Below, in pieces: positions 34,530 to 42,354 of a DNA stretch of 64,000 nt (positions are counted from its first letter, which is position 1; each line of letters starts with the position of its first letter). The position numbers and the translations under genes were made by a program. The DNA comes from Coralliovum pocilloporae. GTDB lineage: Bacteria > Pseudomonadota > Alphaproteobacteria > Rhizobiales > Cohaesibacteraceae. The notes beneath the pieces were generated by a model. That model saw nothing but the letters and a program-made list of their open reading frames with translations. It had not been told where the DNA came from and made no database searches. The DNA lies in the NCBI RefSeq assembly GCF_030845175.1, contig NZ_CP132542.1, positions 868,001 to 932,000 on the forward strand. Direction: 5' to 3'.

Positions 34530-35528
34530 TTATGGTTGCCGCGTAAATGCCGATTGCAGGGGTACGGACTTAACCGGGTTCATCTTGCGTTTGAACTGAT
34601 CCAGCCCTGCGGTTTCTGACCCGCCAATACAAAGATGTGAGAAGCCGCGCCTGTTGAGTATTTCGCACATGGACAGATAGATGAACTCAATAACGCCCTT
34701 ACCTTCGACCGCCAGTCCACATTGTGATGTGGCTGTTCGGTTGACTGGATCGGTTTCCTCCCATGTCATAAAGCCGACAGGGACGCCGTTCTTTTGAACC
34801 ATCAAACCGTGAAGCGGTAATTCGGTATTCTCCATCAAGGAGAGAATGGCGTTGGTTGGTGCCACCAGATCATCAAGGGAATACCGTCTTCTGATACTCT
34901 CTGCCGCCCACTGATTGGTCAGGTTCTGGATTGCTGCTTTATCGCACTTCAAGTCGATCAAGGATGCGGTCAGATTGGCATCGCGGGCAAGGTTGATGCC
35001 GTGGCGAAAATTCCTGAACTGCCGTCCTTTGTGTTCGCTGACGGCTTTTGTTGAAAGGGTGTGAACTGGAAATAGCCAATCCAGCATTCCTTCCGGCGCA
35101 ACTGTCATATGACCGGAAGCTTGCACCCATGCCAATAAAAGCTGATCTTGTTCGCTTATTCTGGCAAGCTGGACTTGCCCGCTGGAAATTCGCGTATCGT
35201 GAAGCGCCTGACTGAACAACTGTGCCGGTTCCCGCCCCATGGGTGGAAACAGCAACAAATGATCATTCTTATTGGGATGGCTGGCAACCACCATAAATGT
35301 GTCATCGGTTGAATAGAGCCAAAGGCCATTGCGTCCTGTCATGGCCAAATAAGACGCTGACTGCGAATAAGCGTCTGCCCTCGTTGTGCGTAACAAAGCG
35401 CGTTGCAGCATGCCAAGGTCGCTATCTTGCAATGGACGCAGGGATGGAAAGCGAGACGATTGCGCCTCTTCGGTAACGCGTTCAAATGTATCTTGTGCGA
35501 TTGTCTGTTGGCGGGTTTGAGTGATCAT
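34530..35528 (-). CDS. DUF2156-like GNAT-fold acyl/aminoacyl transferase
   Basis: This 332-residue protein resembles DUF2156, the GNAT-type domain that in MprF transfers amino acids to lipids. Key parts are a double GNAT layout with LWLYSTDDTFMVVASHPN in the first half, and GLMVQKNGVPVGFMTWEE and FSHLCIGGSETAGLDQFKRK in the second. It overlaps the XRE gene by ATGA (35525-35528), so both are made from one message. Substrate unknown. No membrane segments are present, so it is a soluble member. Confidence 0.65.
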   Translation of the reverse strand: MITQTRQQTIAQDTFERVTEEAQSSRFPSLRPLQDSDLGMLQRALLRTTRADAYSQSASYLAMTGRNGLWLYSTDDTFMVVASHPNKNDHLLLFPPMGREPAQLFSQALHDTRISSGQVQLARISEQDQLLLAWVQASGHMTVAPEGMLDWLFPVHTLSTKAVSEHKGRQFRNFRHGINLARDANLTASLIDLKCDKAAIQNLTNQWAAESIRRRYSLDDLVAPTNAILSLMENTELPLHGLMVQKNGVPVGFMTWEETDPVNRTATSQCGLAVEGKGVIEFIYLSMCEILNRRGFSHLCIGGSETAGLDQFKRKMNPVKSVPLQSAFTRQP

Positions 35529-36190
35529 GATGCGCTCTCCGCGTTAGAGAGAGGCGTTGCCCGCTTCCACAAGGCATAGAACATGGCGCGGAAGGTTTGC
35601 GCCATCAGACGGTCTTGCAGGATCGTCACCCGCTGTTGGGGTTCCCAGCTAATAATCGCCAGCTTGTCACCATATAAATGATGCGGTGCGGCGCTAAAGT
35701 CTTCTTCTGCTAATGATCTATGCCATTCGATGGGCGCGAGAAGATTGCTGTCGCCCTCCTCCACCAGTATTTTCTCGGTGATATTGGCATCTTGCAGCCG
35801 TTGGATATGCGCATGGACAAACTCTGTCAGGGTTTCATCTTCTTCTTCCGGCTCTGACAATCCGGCAATCAACACTTCACCGCCCCCGTCTTTGAGCGTG
35901 TGATAAATGTCATCCATCATATCCTTGACGGCAGAATCCCCCTCAAGAATGGAAACAAGACTGTCTTGCCATTCCACACCACCGTTTTTCGTGAAGGCAA
36001 TTCCGGCCAGCTCGAATGCATGAACGATACGACGCATGGTGCGCGCCGCTGGTTTTGAAGCCCCGCCCTTTTCAAAGCTGATGATGGGATTGACGGTCAG
36101 TCCACTTCTTTGAGCCAGATCGGGTTGGCTCCAATTGAGCAAGGCTCGGGCAGCTCTACATTGTTCCGGTAATATTATTTGTGAATTCAC
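35525..36190 (-). CDS. XRE-family regulator with C-terminal sensor-like domain
   Basis: This 221-residue protein has a helix-turn-helix of the XRE type at about 6-60 (CRAARALLNWSQPDLAQRSG, then SFEKGGASKP). It is followed by a 150-residue domain (LVSILEGDSAVKDMMDDIYHTL, GEVLIAGLSEPEEEDETL, NLLAPIEWHRSL), which recalls small-molecule or stress sensors attached to XRE domains. It is translationally linked to the DUF2156-like gene and divergent from the small-gene operon at 36350. It probably controls both from the AT-rich spacer 36191-36349. Confidence 0.78.
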   Translation of the reverse strand: MNSQIILPEQCRAARALLNWSQPDLAQRSGLTVNPIISFEKGGASKPAARTMRRIVHAFELAGIAFTKNGGVEWQDSLVSILEGDSAVKDMMDDIYHTLKDGGGEVLIAGLSEPEEEDETLTEFVHAHIQRLQDANITEKILVEEGDSNLLAPIEWHRSLAEEDFSAAPHHLYGDKLAIISWEPQQRVTILQDRLMAQTFRAMFYALWKRATPLSNAESAS

Positions 36191-36349
36191 AGCTTTATTC
36201 TTGTAGTTATTATTAAATCAAAATAAATATACTATATATCATAGTAAAAACGTAATGTTAATTATTTTTTAATAATTAATACGTATAAACACGTCTATTG
36301 ATTACATAATCAATGTTTTTACTTAACCAATATTGAAAAGGGGAAAATT
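36191..36349. promoter_or_regulatory. AT-rich divergent promoter region
   Basis: This is the spacer between the XRE gene and the small-gene operon, made mostly of A and T, with several TTGxxA and TAxxAT-like hexamers. Because of the base bias no single promoter can be assigned. Confidence 0.4.
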
Positions 36350-36580
36350 ATGACTTCGATATTAAAAACAAGCCGGGCAGCTCTCGACCGGATAAAAACA
36401 TGGGGCAACGCATCAGAACCGGTATCATTCGTCGAGGTCAAGGAACTGTACGACAATGCCTATGCAGCCATTGATGATTTGAACAAGCACAGCGTCCTGA
36501 TCCGCAAAGCAGACCGCCTCAAACAGCGTTACATCAACCAACTGCAAGACAATCATCAGAGATTGGCAGGTGCCCTATGA
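36350..36580 (+). CDS. small helical protein, first of three overlapping genes
   Basis: This 76-residue, mostly helical protein (SVEVKELYDNAYAAIDDLN-like centre, with a basic C-terminal half) has a ribosome site AAGGGGAAAA before the ATG. Its stop overlaps the next start by ATGA. No family was recognised. Operons of short genes like this are usual in mobile elements. Confidence 0.6.
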   Translation: MTSILKTSRAALDRIKTWGNASEPVSFVEVKELYDNAYAAIDDLNKHSVLIRKADRLKQRYINQLQDNHQRLAGAL

Positions 36581-36882
36581 GTGTGAAAATCAGAATGATC
36601 CATCTTCGTGATCCCGATGATCTGTTTGGACGAGAGAGCACAGAGCAAGAGATTTCGGCAAATCTCGTGACTGCGGAAGACATCGCAGCAGAAAGCCGCG
36701 CTAATGAGATTCTGGCAAAAATTCTTGACATCCGCCGCATGCTGCCACGCTCACAATTCCTGAACCAGATGATTGAGCGGACTGCCTTTCAGGACTTCAA
36801 CACATTGCTGGATGAAGTGATTGAGGATTTTAAGCAGGCCTTCAGAAACCAGCAGACGCATAAAGGGGATAAGGTGACATGA
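36577..36882 (+). CDS. small acidic protein, second of three overlapping genes
   Basis: This 101-residue protein has an acidic helical body (ITAEDIAAESRANEIL-like centre and LDEVIEDFKQAF near the end). It overlaps both neighbours by ATGA, which strongly supports translation. No family was recognised. Confidence 0.62.
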   Translation: MSVKIRMIHLRDPDDLFGRESTEQEISANLVTAEDIAAESRANEILAKILDIRRMLPRSQFLNQMIERTAFQDFNTLLDEVIEDFKQAFRNQQTHKGDKVT

Positions 36883-37055
36883 GCAAGTCCAAAAAAGACC
36901 AAACACCTGTCGGCTATTCCAGTTCTGCCGGATTGAGTGCGAATATAGGCCAGCTTTGCAGCAGCATCAGAACGCTTGAGGCGGAGAAAATGGCCAAGCT
37001 TCTCACCAGACTAACAGCTATTGAGGCTCTGGTGTTTGAGGCAGAAAAGAAATAG
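36879..37055 (+). CDS. small protein, third of three overlapping genes
   Basis: This 58-residue protein begins MSKSKKDQTPVGYSSSAG and ends in an amphipathic helix (TRLTAIEALVFEAEKK). It starts inside the stop of the preceding gene (ATGA at 36879-36882). No family was recognised. Confidence 0.55.
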   Translation: MSKSKKDQTPVGYSSSAGLSANIGQLCSSIRTLEAEKMAKLLTRLTAIEALVFEAEKK

Positions 37056-37073
37056 CTGAAACCTGATACAACA

Positions 37074-37119
37074 GATTAGCGGGTGCTTGCCTGTGCGGGT
37101 ATTTCGCTAATCTTGTTTG
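37074..37119 (+). terminator. probable terminator of the small-gene operon
   Basis: GATTAGCG (37074-37081) pairs with CGCTAATC (37105-37112) and is followed by TTGTTTG. The loop is long (23 bases), so efficiency is uncertain. Confidence 0.5.
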
Positions 37120-37126
37120 AGCGAGA

Positions 37127-37879
37127 TTATTGGCCAAGGCCGGGTGTTACCGGGGCTTGCGCTGGCGCAACAGTAGAGATGGCTACATCTCTTGCTGTCG
37201 CCATAAAATCGGATGTCAGGCTTGTTTCCTGTGTCGGCTCGTAATCCGGCAACTGACGCTGAACGGCTGGGGGCATACGACCATCGAGATCCGCTTCCAG
37301 CTCCGCCAGTTCATCCTCTGTTATTTCGCCGGAACTGGCGTGTTCACGTACAGCATCCAGCTTTTCCTGATATTGGAATATTTCCTGACGTTCTATTTTG
37401 AGTTCACCTAACGTGCTTACAGATGCGTCAAAGCTTTCCCAAGTTGGTGCTTGATCAGATATTGATTCCGGATCGACGACTAATTGGTCAAGTTCGTTCC
37501 CATGCTCATCGAATACTCTTCTGCCGTCTTCGGTTTTGAAGACACGGCGACCATCTTCTAATTTATGCGCGCGGCTTAACATGTCGTCGATCTCAGCCTG
37601 AACAGCATCCAATGCCTCCTGATTTTCCATCAGGGCTCGCACTGTCGCTTCATCATAAGTATCAAGCTTTCGATTGAAGGCTTCGATCTGCGCTTCGGTG
37701 GCTATGGTGGCAGCAATAGCGAGGTCAATAAAGGTGTCTTCTGCACGCTCCTCCATCTCCTCGCGCTTTTGCCTTTGTTCTTTCGAAGCGATGAACCACT
37801 TTCTGCGCATGGCCTCAACTTGCTCGGGCGAGCCTGGCTTGCGGCTTGATGTGTGAAAATGGCTCAAGGCTGTCTGCAT
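37127..37879 (-). CDS. acidic coiled-coil protein of mobile elements
   Basis: This 250-residue protein is hydrophilic, with long helical stretches (REEMEERAEDTFIDLAIAAT, then EAQIEAFNRKLDTYDEATVR). It also has a repeated KLEDGRRVFKTEDGRRVFDE segment in which EDGRRVF occurs twice. The C-terminus is Pro/Ala-rich. It has no recognised catalytic domain. It starts one base after the stop of the next upstream gene (37880), so the two are co-translated. Confidence 0.62.
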   Translation of the reverse strand: MQTALSHFHTSSRKPGSPEQVEAMRRKWFIASKEQRQKREEMEERAEDTFIDLAIAATIATEAQIEAFNRKLDTYDEATVRALMENQEALDAVQAEIDDMLSRAHKLEDGRRVFKTEDGRRVFDEHGNELDQLVVDPESISDQAPTWESFDASVSTLGELKIERQEIFQYQEKLDAVREHASSGEITEDELAELEADLDGRMPPAVQRQLPDYEPTQETSLTSDFMATARDVAISTVAPAQAPVTPGLGQ

Positions 37880-38239
37880 TTACTCTCCACAATCTCTTTT
37901 GATAAGAACGTATAATAGTCCATTGGCTTGCCTATTCAGATGCTTGCCAAGCCATGTTTGGATGCGCCGCTGCTGCGGTTTTCCACCCTTGTAATACCAG
38001 TTGTAGATACAATTCATCCCGGCTTGATCCGGTTTATCTTTTATCCAGCGAGCTTGCGCAAGCCCATCAACAAATCCAGAAAAGTATCCTGCCTGCTGGT
38101 CAGTATTCATTTTGTTGAGGACATCATCTGCCGTTAATGCATAAGCCTCTTTTTTATATAAGCCGTTGAACATAATAGCTAAAATTATAGCAGCGAATAG
38201 TGAAGATTTACTTAAAGTTAACGAAGTCCTACCCAACAT
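37880..38239 (-). CDS. exported protein with Rap1a/Tai-like features
   Basis: This 119-residue protein has a leader (about 1-36, ending AYA). The mature domain has the pattern GYFSGFVDGLAQ, then MNCIYNWY, then WLGKHLNRQANGLLYVLIKRDC. The spacing of the G-x-x-D element, the two cysteines and the C-terminal helices recalls the Rap1a/Tai family, which includes periplasmic immunity proteins against type VI amidase toxins. The assignment is tentative because the conserved CP pair is not exact. It is first of a two-gene unit with 37127. Confidence 0.55.
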   Translation of the reverse strand: MLGRTSLTLSKSSLFAAIILAIMFNGLYKKEAYALTADDVLNKMNTDQQAGYFSGFVDGLAQARWIKDKPDQAGMNCIYNWYYKGGKPQQRRIQTWLGKHLNRQANGLLYVLIKRDCGE

Positions 38240-38432
38240 AAGTCATGACTTTTGCGCAAATTTGCATCACGACCTGAGAGTTTGATAAACTGGTATGTGA
38301 AATGCATAAAAATCAACAGGTTAGGAAATTTAGGCAAAAGCCAAAGAGCGGACATTATTCGGATCACGAAAGGGATGACTTGTGTAGCAATAAACACAAC
38401 AAAAGTGAATCCCCAGGAAGGTTCGGTCCAGC

Positions 38433-38990
38433 ATGAAAATCGGTTATGTCCGCGTCAGCACAGAAGAACAGATCACAGACCGTCAGTTTGTCCAGCTCGT
38501 GGATATTTGCGACAAGGTGTTGGCAGAAAAGAAAAGCGCCAAGAATACAGATCGTCCCGTTTATCAACGCGTCATGAATATGCTGAAGGAAGGCGATACG
38601 CTGGTGATCATGTCCATAGACCGGGCGTTTCGCAACACGATGGATGCGCTTGGGGAGGAGAAGAAACTGCGGGAACGCGGGATATTCTTCCAGATCCTCA
38701 ATCTGGCCGTTGATACATCAAACGCCGATGGCAGGCTGGCCTTTACCGTAGTGGCCGCTGTTGCACAGCATGAGCGTGAACGAAACGCGGAACGGGTCAA
38801 ACAGGGTCAGGCGGTTGCCAAAGCTAAGGGTCAACATATCGGCAGGCCGCCCGTCATGTCGCCGCGCCAAATCCGCATTGCCAAAGAGAAGATCGACAGA
38901 GGTGAAGCGACTATTGAGGAAATCGCGGCACTGAACGGCATCCATCCGTGGACGGTCACGCGCAGCATTAAGCGGCTGGAGAAAGTATGA
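38433..38990 (+). CDS. serine recombinase (resolvase/invertase family)
   Basis: This 185-residue recombinase has the catalytic domain at 1-130, with S9 in YVRVSTEEQ and the arginine motif IDRAFRNTMDAL near 65-76. A HTH_7 DNA-binding domain lies near 140-183 (GRPPVMSPRQIRIAKEKID, then HPWTVTRSIKRL). It is the size of Tn3-type resolvases and DNA invertases. It may resolve multimers of the element or invert a segment; no crossover site was identified with confidence. The stop is three bases before the parD operator. Confidence 0.92.
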   Translation: MKIGYVRVSTEEQITDRQFVQLVDICDKVLAEKKSAKNTDRPVYQRVMNMLKEGDTLVIMSIDRAFRNTMDALGEEKKLRERGIFFQILNLAVDTSNADGRLAFTVVAAVAQHERERNAERVKQGQAVAKAKGQHIGRPPVMSPRQIRIAKEKIDRGEATIEEIAALNGIHPWTVTRSIKRLEKV

Positions 38991-38993
38991 CAC

Positions 38994-39025
38994 TTTCATA
39001 CTATTTATGATAGACTGGTATGAAA
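38994..39025. promoter_or_regulatory. parDE operator: inverted repeat
   Basis: TTTCATAC (38994-39001) and GTATGAAA (39018-39025) are perfect arms that flank the probable -10 (TATGATAG). The right arm ends at the ribosome site of parD. This layout fits autorepression by the ribbon-helix-helix ParD protein. Confidence 0.6.
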
Positions 39026-39036
39026 GGAGAAATTCA

Positions 39037-39306
39037 ATGTCAGGAACGGATAGACGCACAGTCAGTCTCACCTCTGAAAACGCCGCTTTCATTGATGGCA
39101 AGGTCAAATCAGGTGGCTATGCGAATGCCAGTGAGGTTGTGCGTGCGGGGCTACGGGCTTTGCAGGAGCGTGATGAAGCGGTTGAACGCTGGCTATTGCG
39201 CGAGGTTGCTCCGACTTATGATGCGGTAAAATCCGGTGAGATGAAGACGTATCCGGTTGGTGATGTTCTGGACGATATCCGCAACCGTCACAAGGTAAAG
39301 AACTGA
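39037..39306 (+). CDS. parD: ParD-type antitoxin
   Basis: This 89-residue antitoxin has a ribbon-helix-helix domain (RRTVSLTSENAAFIDGKVKS, then YANASEVVRAGLRALQER). The acidic C-terminus should wrap the toxin. GGAG lies eight bases before the ATG at 39037. It is paired with the toxin gene seven bases downstream. Confidence 0.92.
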   Translation: MSGTDRRTVSLTSENAAFIDGKVKSGGYANASEVVRAGLRALQERDEAVERWLLREVAPTYDAVKSGEMKTYPVGDVLDDIRNRHKVKN

Positions 39307-39312
39307 CCCTTC

Positions 39313-39615
39313 ATGAGACGGCGTATTGTCGAGATATCAGAAGCGGCCAGACAGGACATAGCCGGCATCTACGATTGGATTGCTACGGCTGGCAGTCCTC
39401 AAGATGGTTTGGGCTATGTTGAGCGTATCGTGGCCTTTTGCGAGGGATTTGATCTGGCCAGCGAGCGTGGCTCGTTGCGTGAGGATATCAGACCTGGCCT
39501 TCGCATCGTCGGGTTTGAGCGAAACGCCACCATCGCCTTCATGGTCGAAGATGAGCGTGTTATTATTCTGCGTGTCTTTTATGGCGGGCAGAATTGGGAA
39601 GATGCGATGGCGTAG
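39313..39615 (+). CDS. parE: ParE/RelE-type toxin
   Basis: This 100-residue toxin has the fold signature ISEAARQDIAGIYDWIAT near 8-25 and the C-terminal end VIILRVFYGGQNWE. ParE members poison DNA gyrase. The pair should stabilise the element after integration or in its free form. Confidence 0.92.
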   Translation: MRRRIVEISEAARQDIAGIYDWIATAGSPQDGLGYVERIVAFCEGFDLASERGSLREDIRPGLRIVGFERNATIAFMVEDERVIILRVFYGGQNWEDAMA

Positions 39616-39640
39616 CGTGCAAAGCCGCCTGCACCAAGAA

Positions 39641-39670
39641 CGCCGAACACTGTCAGTATTCGGCGCTTTT
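39641..39670 (+). terminator. terminator after parDE
   Basis: CGCCGAACACTG (39641-39652) pairs with CAGTATTCGGCG (39654-39665) with one mismatch, followed by CTTTT. It lies between two convergent genes. Confidence 0.8.
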
Positions 39671-39680
39671 GGTCTCCATC

Positions 39681-41423
39681 TTATGCCGCATAGGTCTTTT
39701 TGAGCGATTTCCAGTGCTCAACGGTACGTATACCGCTATTCTTGGTATAGGCTTTCATCGGGAAGTTCATATAGCGCGGTTGCCAATCCCTTTTCGCCTT
39801 ACCCTTGCGCGTTCCATTGAGACAATTTTGAATAACCTGTTTTTGCACTTTGGCTGTTGAGGTGATGTGCGCGTCTGCGGTGATCTTTCCTGCCGCTTCC
39901 TTCACCATGGCATTAATAGCGCTCTTGTCACGCAAGAGATTGAAATAAGTTTCATCGGGCTTCCAGTAGTCCGCCATATTGACATTGAAGCGATTGCCAA
40001 GCACTTCCACCAAACCAGAACCAGAATCCAGTGTTTCGGCAATCACAAAAGTGAGGATTAGCGATACGCTGGCATCGTCGAGTTCGAGAAGCTTGGCGAA
40101 CACATCATGGATATAATGACGCTTGTCCCAATCGCCTTTGCGGGGAACAAAGGTTTCATTGTTATGGTTTCTGATACCAAGCAAAGAGAAGACACGCTCT
40201 CTTTCTTCCGCGAATGCGGCTTCGGCCTTATTATCGGCAAGGCTGTCTTTGATGGCATCACTGCTGGCTTTTTGCGGGTCGGCTGTGGCGTTGAGTAAGC
40301 CGCCCCCTGCTATGATCTGTGCGGTTGCCAAACGAAGCGCCACGCCTTGGTGCGATAGCAATTCACAGCGCACCACCGCATGTCGATGGAGGCTCAGATA
40401 GTTTAGCATCGGGTTTGAGAGTTCGGGCTTGGCTTTGATCTCATCACTACCTTCCCCGTCTGCCTTCTCGGATGTGTCTGGGGCTTTCCGTCTGGCTTTT
40501 GCTTCCTTGCGGGATAACTGCCCTTCATAAAACGTCACTTCACCATTATGGGCAGTCGCAATATAGACCTTGCCACCATCTTGCCTTTCGGCATCGACAT
40601 AATCATAGGACGGGAAGTACTCACCGCGTTCCAGAATAATAACATCCTGCCAACCATCGACCAGATAGGTTTCCCTTGCTTGTGCAATTGCGGTGTTTTG
40701 TAATTCCCAGAATTGTTCAGGGTCATCAAAATAGCTTTCCTCCCCAAACAGGTCGGAAACGATGCCACCGTTATAGTCCTCCACATCAAACAAGGCGGCA
40801 CTGGTCGCAATCTGCTCCCCGCCAAATAGCCAATCTTTCAAACGATAGCCTTCGGGTGCACCTTCATCACTGCGCCATAATCCCAGCCATGCTTTTTGTT
40901 GTTTCTTGGTCGCCATGGTGAGAATACGAACGGTTTGGGCGTGTATTTCTTGCTTGCGGTAGAGCGTCAAAATTGGTGATAACAGATTGGCAATTGCCAA
41001 TCGTTGTTTAACCAATCGCTCCGTCACACCGAATTGTGCGGCGATATCGTCAATCTCTTGCCCTTGCTTCACCAAAGCGGCGAAGGCTTTGAACTGGTCG
41101 ATTTCGTCCATCGGCAGGCGGGCAATATTCTCTGCCAAGGATGCTTCAATCGCCTTGGCATCCTCCTCATCATCCATGATGATACAGGGCACAAGCGTCA
41201 CATCCTGATTGTCTTCTTCTGTCGCCAGTTTGAGCGCGGCATGATAGCGGCGCTGTCCAGCCACCACCTCATACCCTTCACAGTTCGGGCGCACCAACAA
41301 TGGTTGGACAATGCCAAGCGAGCGAATGGATGGCACAAGGTCATCGACGGACTTTGCGCCTTGCTTGCGAACATTCAGCGGGGTTGTTTTGAGGTGATCG
41401 AGTTCAATATGTTGCAGTTGCAT
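39681..41423 (-). CDS. ParB/KorB-like protein of mobile elements
   Basis: This 580-residue protein has an N-terminal ParB/Srx domain (about 5-105) with the GYEVVAGQRRYHAAL motif and ENIARLPMDEIDQFKAF. A KorB-type helix-turn-helix follows (IDDIAAQFGVTERLVKQRL near 125-143). The large C-terminal half (about 200-580) is of the kind found in ParB-like proteins of rhizobial plasmids and islands. There is no ParA in view, so a role in regulation or relaxosome function is as likely as partition. DUF3768 and ardA lie upstream on the same strand. Confidence 0.88.
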   Translation of the reverse strand: MQLQHIELDHLKTTPLNVRKQGAKSVDDLVPSIRSLGIVQPLLVRPNCEGYEVVAGQRRYHAALKLATEEDNQDVTLVPCIIMDDEEDAKAIEASLAENIARLPMDEIDQFKAFAALVKQGQEIDDIAAQFGVTERLVKQRLAIANLLSPILTLYRKQEIHAQTVRILTMATKKQQKAWLGLWRSDEGAPEGYRLKDWLFGGEQIATSAALFDVEDYNGGIVSDLFGEESYFDDPEQFWELQNTAIAQARETYLVDGWQDVIILERGEYFPSYDYVDAERQDGGKVYIATAHNGEVTFYEGQLSRKEAKARRKAPDTSEKADGEGSDEIKAKPELSNPMLNYLSLHRHAVVRCELLSHQGVALRLATAQIIAGGGLLNATADPQKASSDAIKDSLADNKAEAAFAEERERVFSLLGIRNHNNETFVPRKGDWDKRHYIHDVFAKLLELDDASVSLILTFVIAETLDSGSGLVEVLGNRFNVNMADYWKPDETYFNLLRDKSAINAMVKEAAGKITADAHITSTAKVQKQVIQNCLNGTRKGKAKRDWQPRYMNFPMKAYTKNSGIRTVEHWKSLKKTYAA

Positions 41424-41488
41424 TTTTAAAATTCCTTTCTTTAAAATCAGTGCGAAATTGCACCAGCGAACGGTCTTCGCAGGCCGCT

Positions 41489-41848
41489 CTATGGTGAAAT
41501 CGGCTCACGGCAATATTCATCGGCAAGCATGAGTTTAAGAACGCGTGTGGTGATGTTAGGATTAGACGGATCAGTGCTTTTCCCGCCCGTATCCGTATCA
41601 AGATATTCAATCTTCCAGATCAGGCGGTGTGCGCCAATGGCGAAAGCCCCGAAGTCACGTTCGTCAAACGGGTCTGTATGACCTGATAAACTCTTGGCAT
41701 CACGGACAAGCTGAAAAGCGCACATTTGCGTATAGGTATTGAGCGCATCAATACCCGCTGTTGTTTCCACACGTCCGCCTTTGAGAGAACGGCGGAAGGC
41801 ATCATTCATTGCGCCAATCTTGCGGTAGTAACTTTCGAAGTCGCTCAT
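41489..41848 (-). CDS. DUF3768 family protein
   Basis: This 119-residue protein matches DUF3768, a family common on alphaproteobacterial plasmids: IGAMNDAFRRSLKGGRVETT near 11-30, DERDFGAFAIGAHRLIWKIEYLD near 82-104, then NITTRVLKLMLADEY. Function unknown. The start codon touches the ardA stop, so both are translated from one message. Confidence 0.88.
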   Translation of the reverse strand: MSDFESYYRKIGAMNDAFRRSLKGGRVETTAGIDALNTYTQMCAFQLVRDAKSLSGHTDPFDERDFGAFAIGAHRLIWKIEYLDTDTGGKSTDPSNPNITTRVLKLMLADEYCREPISP

Positions 41849-42354
41849 TATGACGCTCTGTAGATAAGGTGTTCACCCGCGATAGTGGTTTCCGTGTATT
41901 CCACACTCAGGTCACGGGCGATTGCGTCATAATCTATGTAGAATTGCAGGTTTTCGGGGATATCGCCGTAGAGTCCTTCTTCGACAAATTGCTCTGCCAA
42001 CGCCTTCATGGTGCTGACACAATAAATATCAATACCGTAATGGTCAGGGTCATTTTGCGGGTCAAAATCGTACCCAAGCTCATCAAGGGCAATGATAGTG
42101 TTGATTTTTTCCCAAAGCTCCCAAGCATCCACGCATTCAAGAAAGTCCTTAAAATTGGCCTGACTTAATCCAATGGCTTTAGCGAGGTGATTATCTTCCG
42201 TTTCACCGTCAATGAATTGTATTTCAAATTCTTCAACTGATTGACCAAAGCGGTCTTTGCAGGTTGCGGCCTTGCGGTCATATTCCTCACCATCATGAAA
42301 ATAAAACCCCTGTGCCTCAATGTTGTAGGGTTGTGCATATAAAACTGTTCCCAT
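41848..42354 (-). CDS. ardA: ArdA antirestriction protein
   Basis: This 168-residue, strongly acidic protein mimics bent B-form DNA and blocks type I restriction enzymes when a mobile element enters a new host. Family features are a Y-x-x-GF-FHDGEEYD stretch near 15-27, FEIQFIDGE near 43-51, and acid-rich helices. The ATG at 42354 (MGTVLYAQ) has AGGACGGGAAAG upstream; the open frame to 42519 is not used. It is the first gene of a unit with DUF3768 and the ParB-like gene. A long palindrome lies 90-240 bases upstream. Confidence 0.93.
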   Translation of the reverse strand: MGTVLYAQPYNIEAQGFYFHDGEEYDRKAATCKDRFGQSVEEFEIQFIDGETEDNHLAKAIGLSQANFKDFLECVDAWELWEKINTIIALDELGYDFDPQNDPDHYGIDIYCVSTMKALAEQFVEEGLYGDIPENLQFYIDYDAIARDLSVEYTETTIAGEHLIYRAS

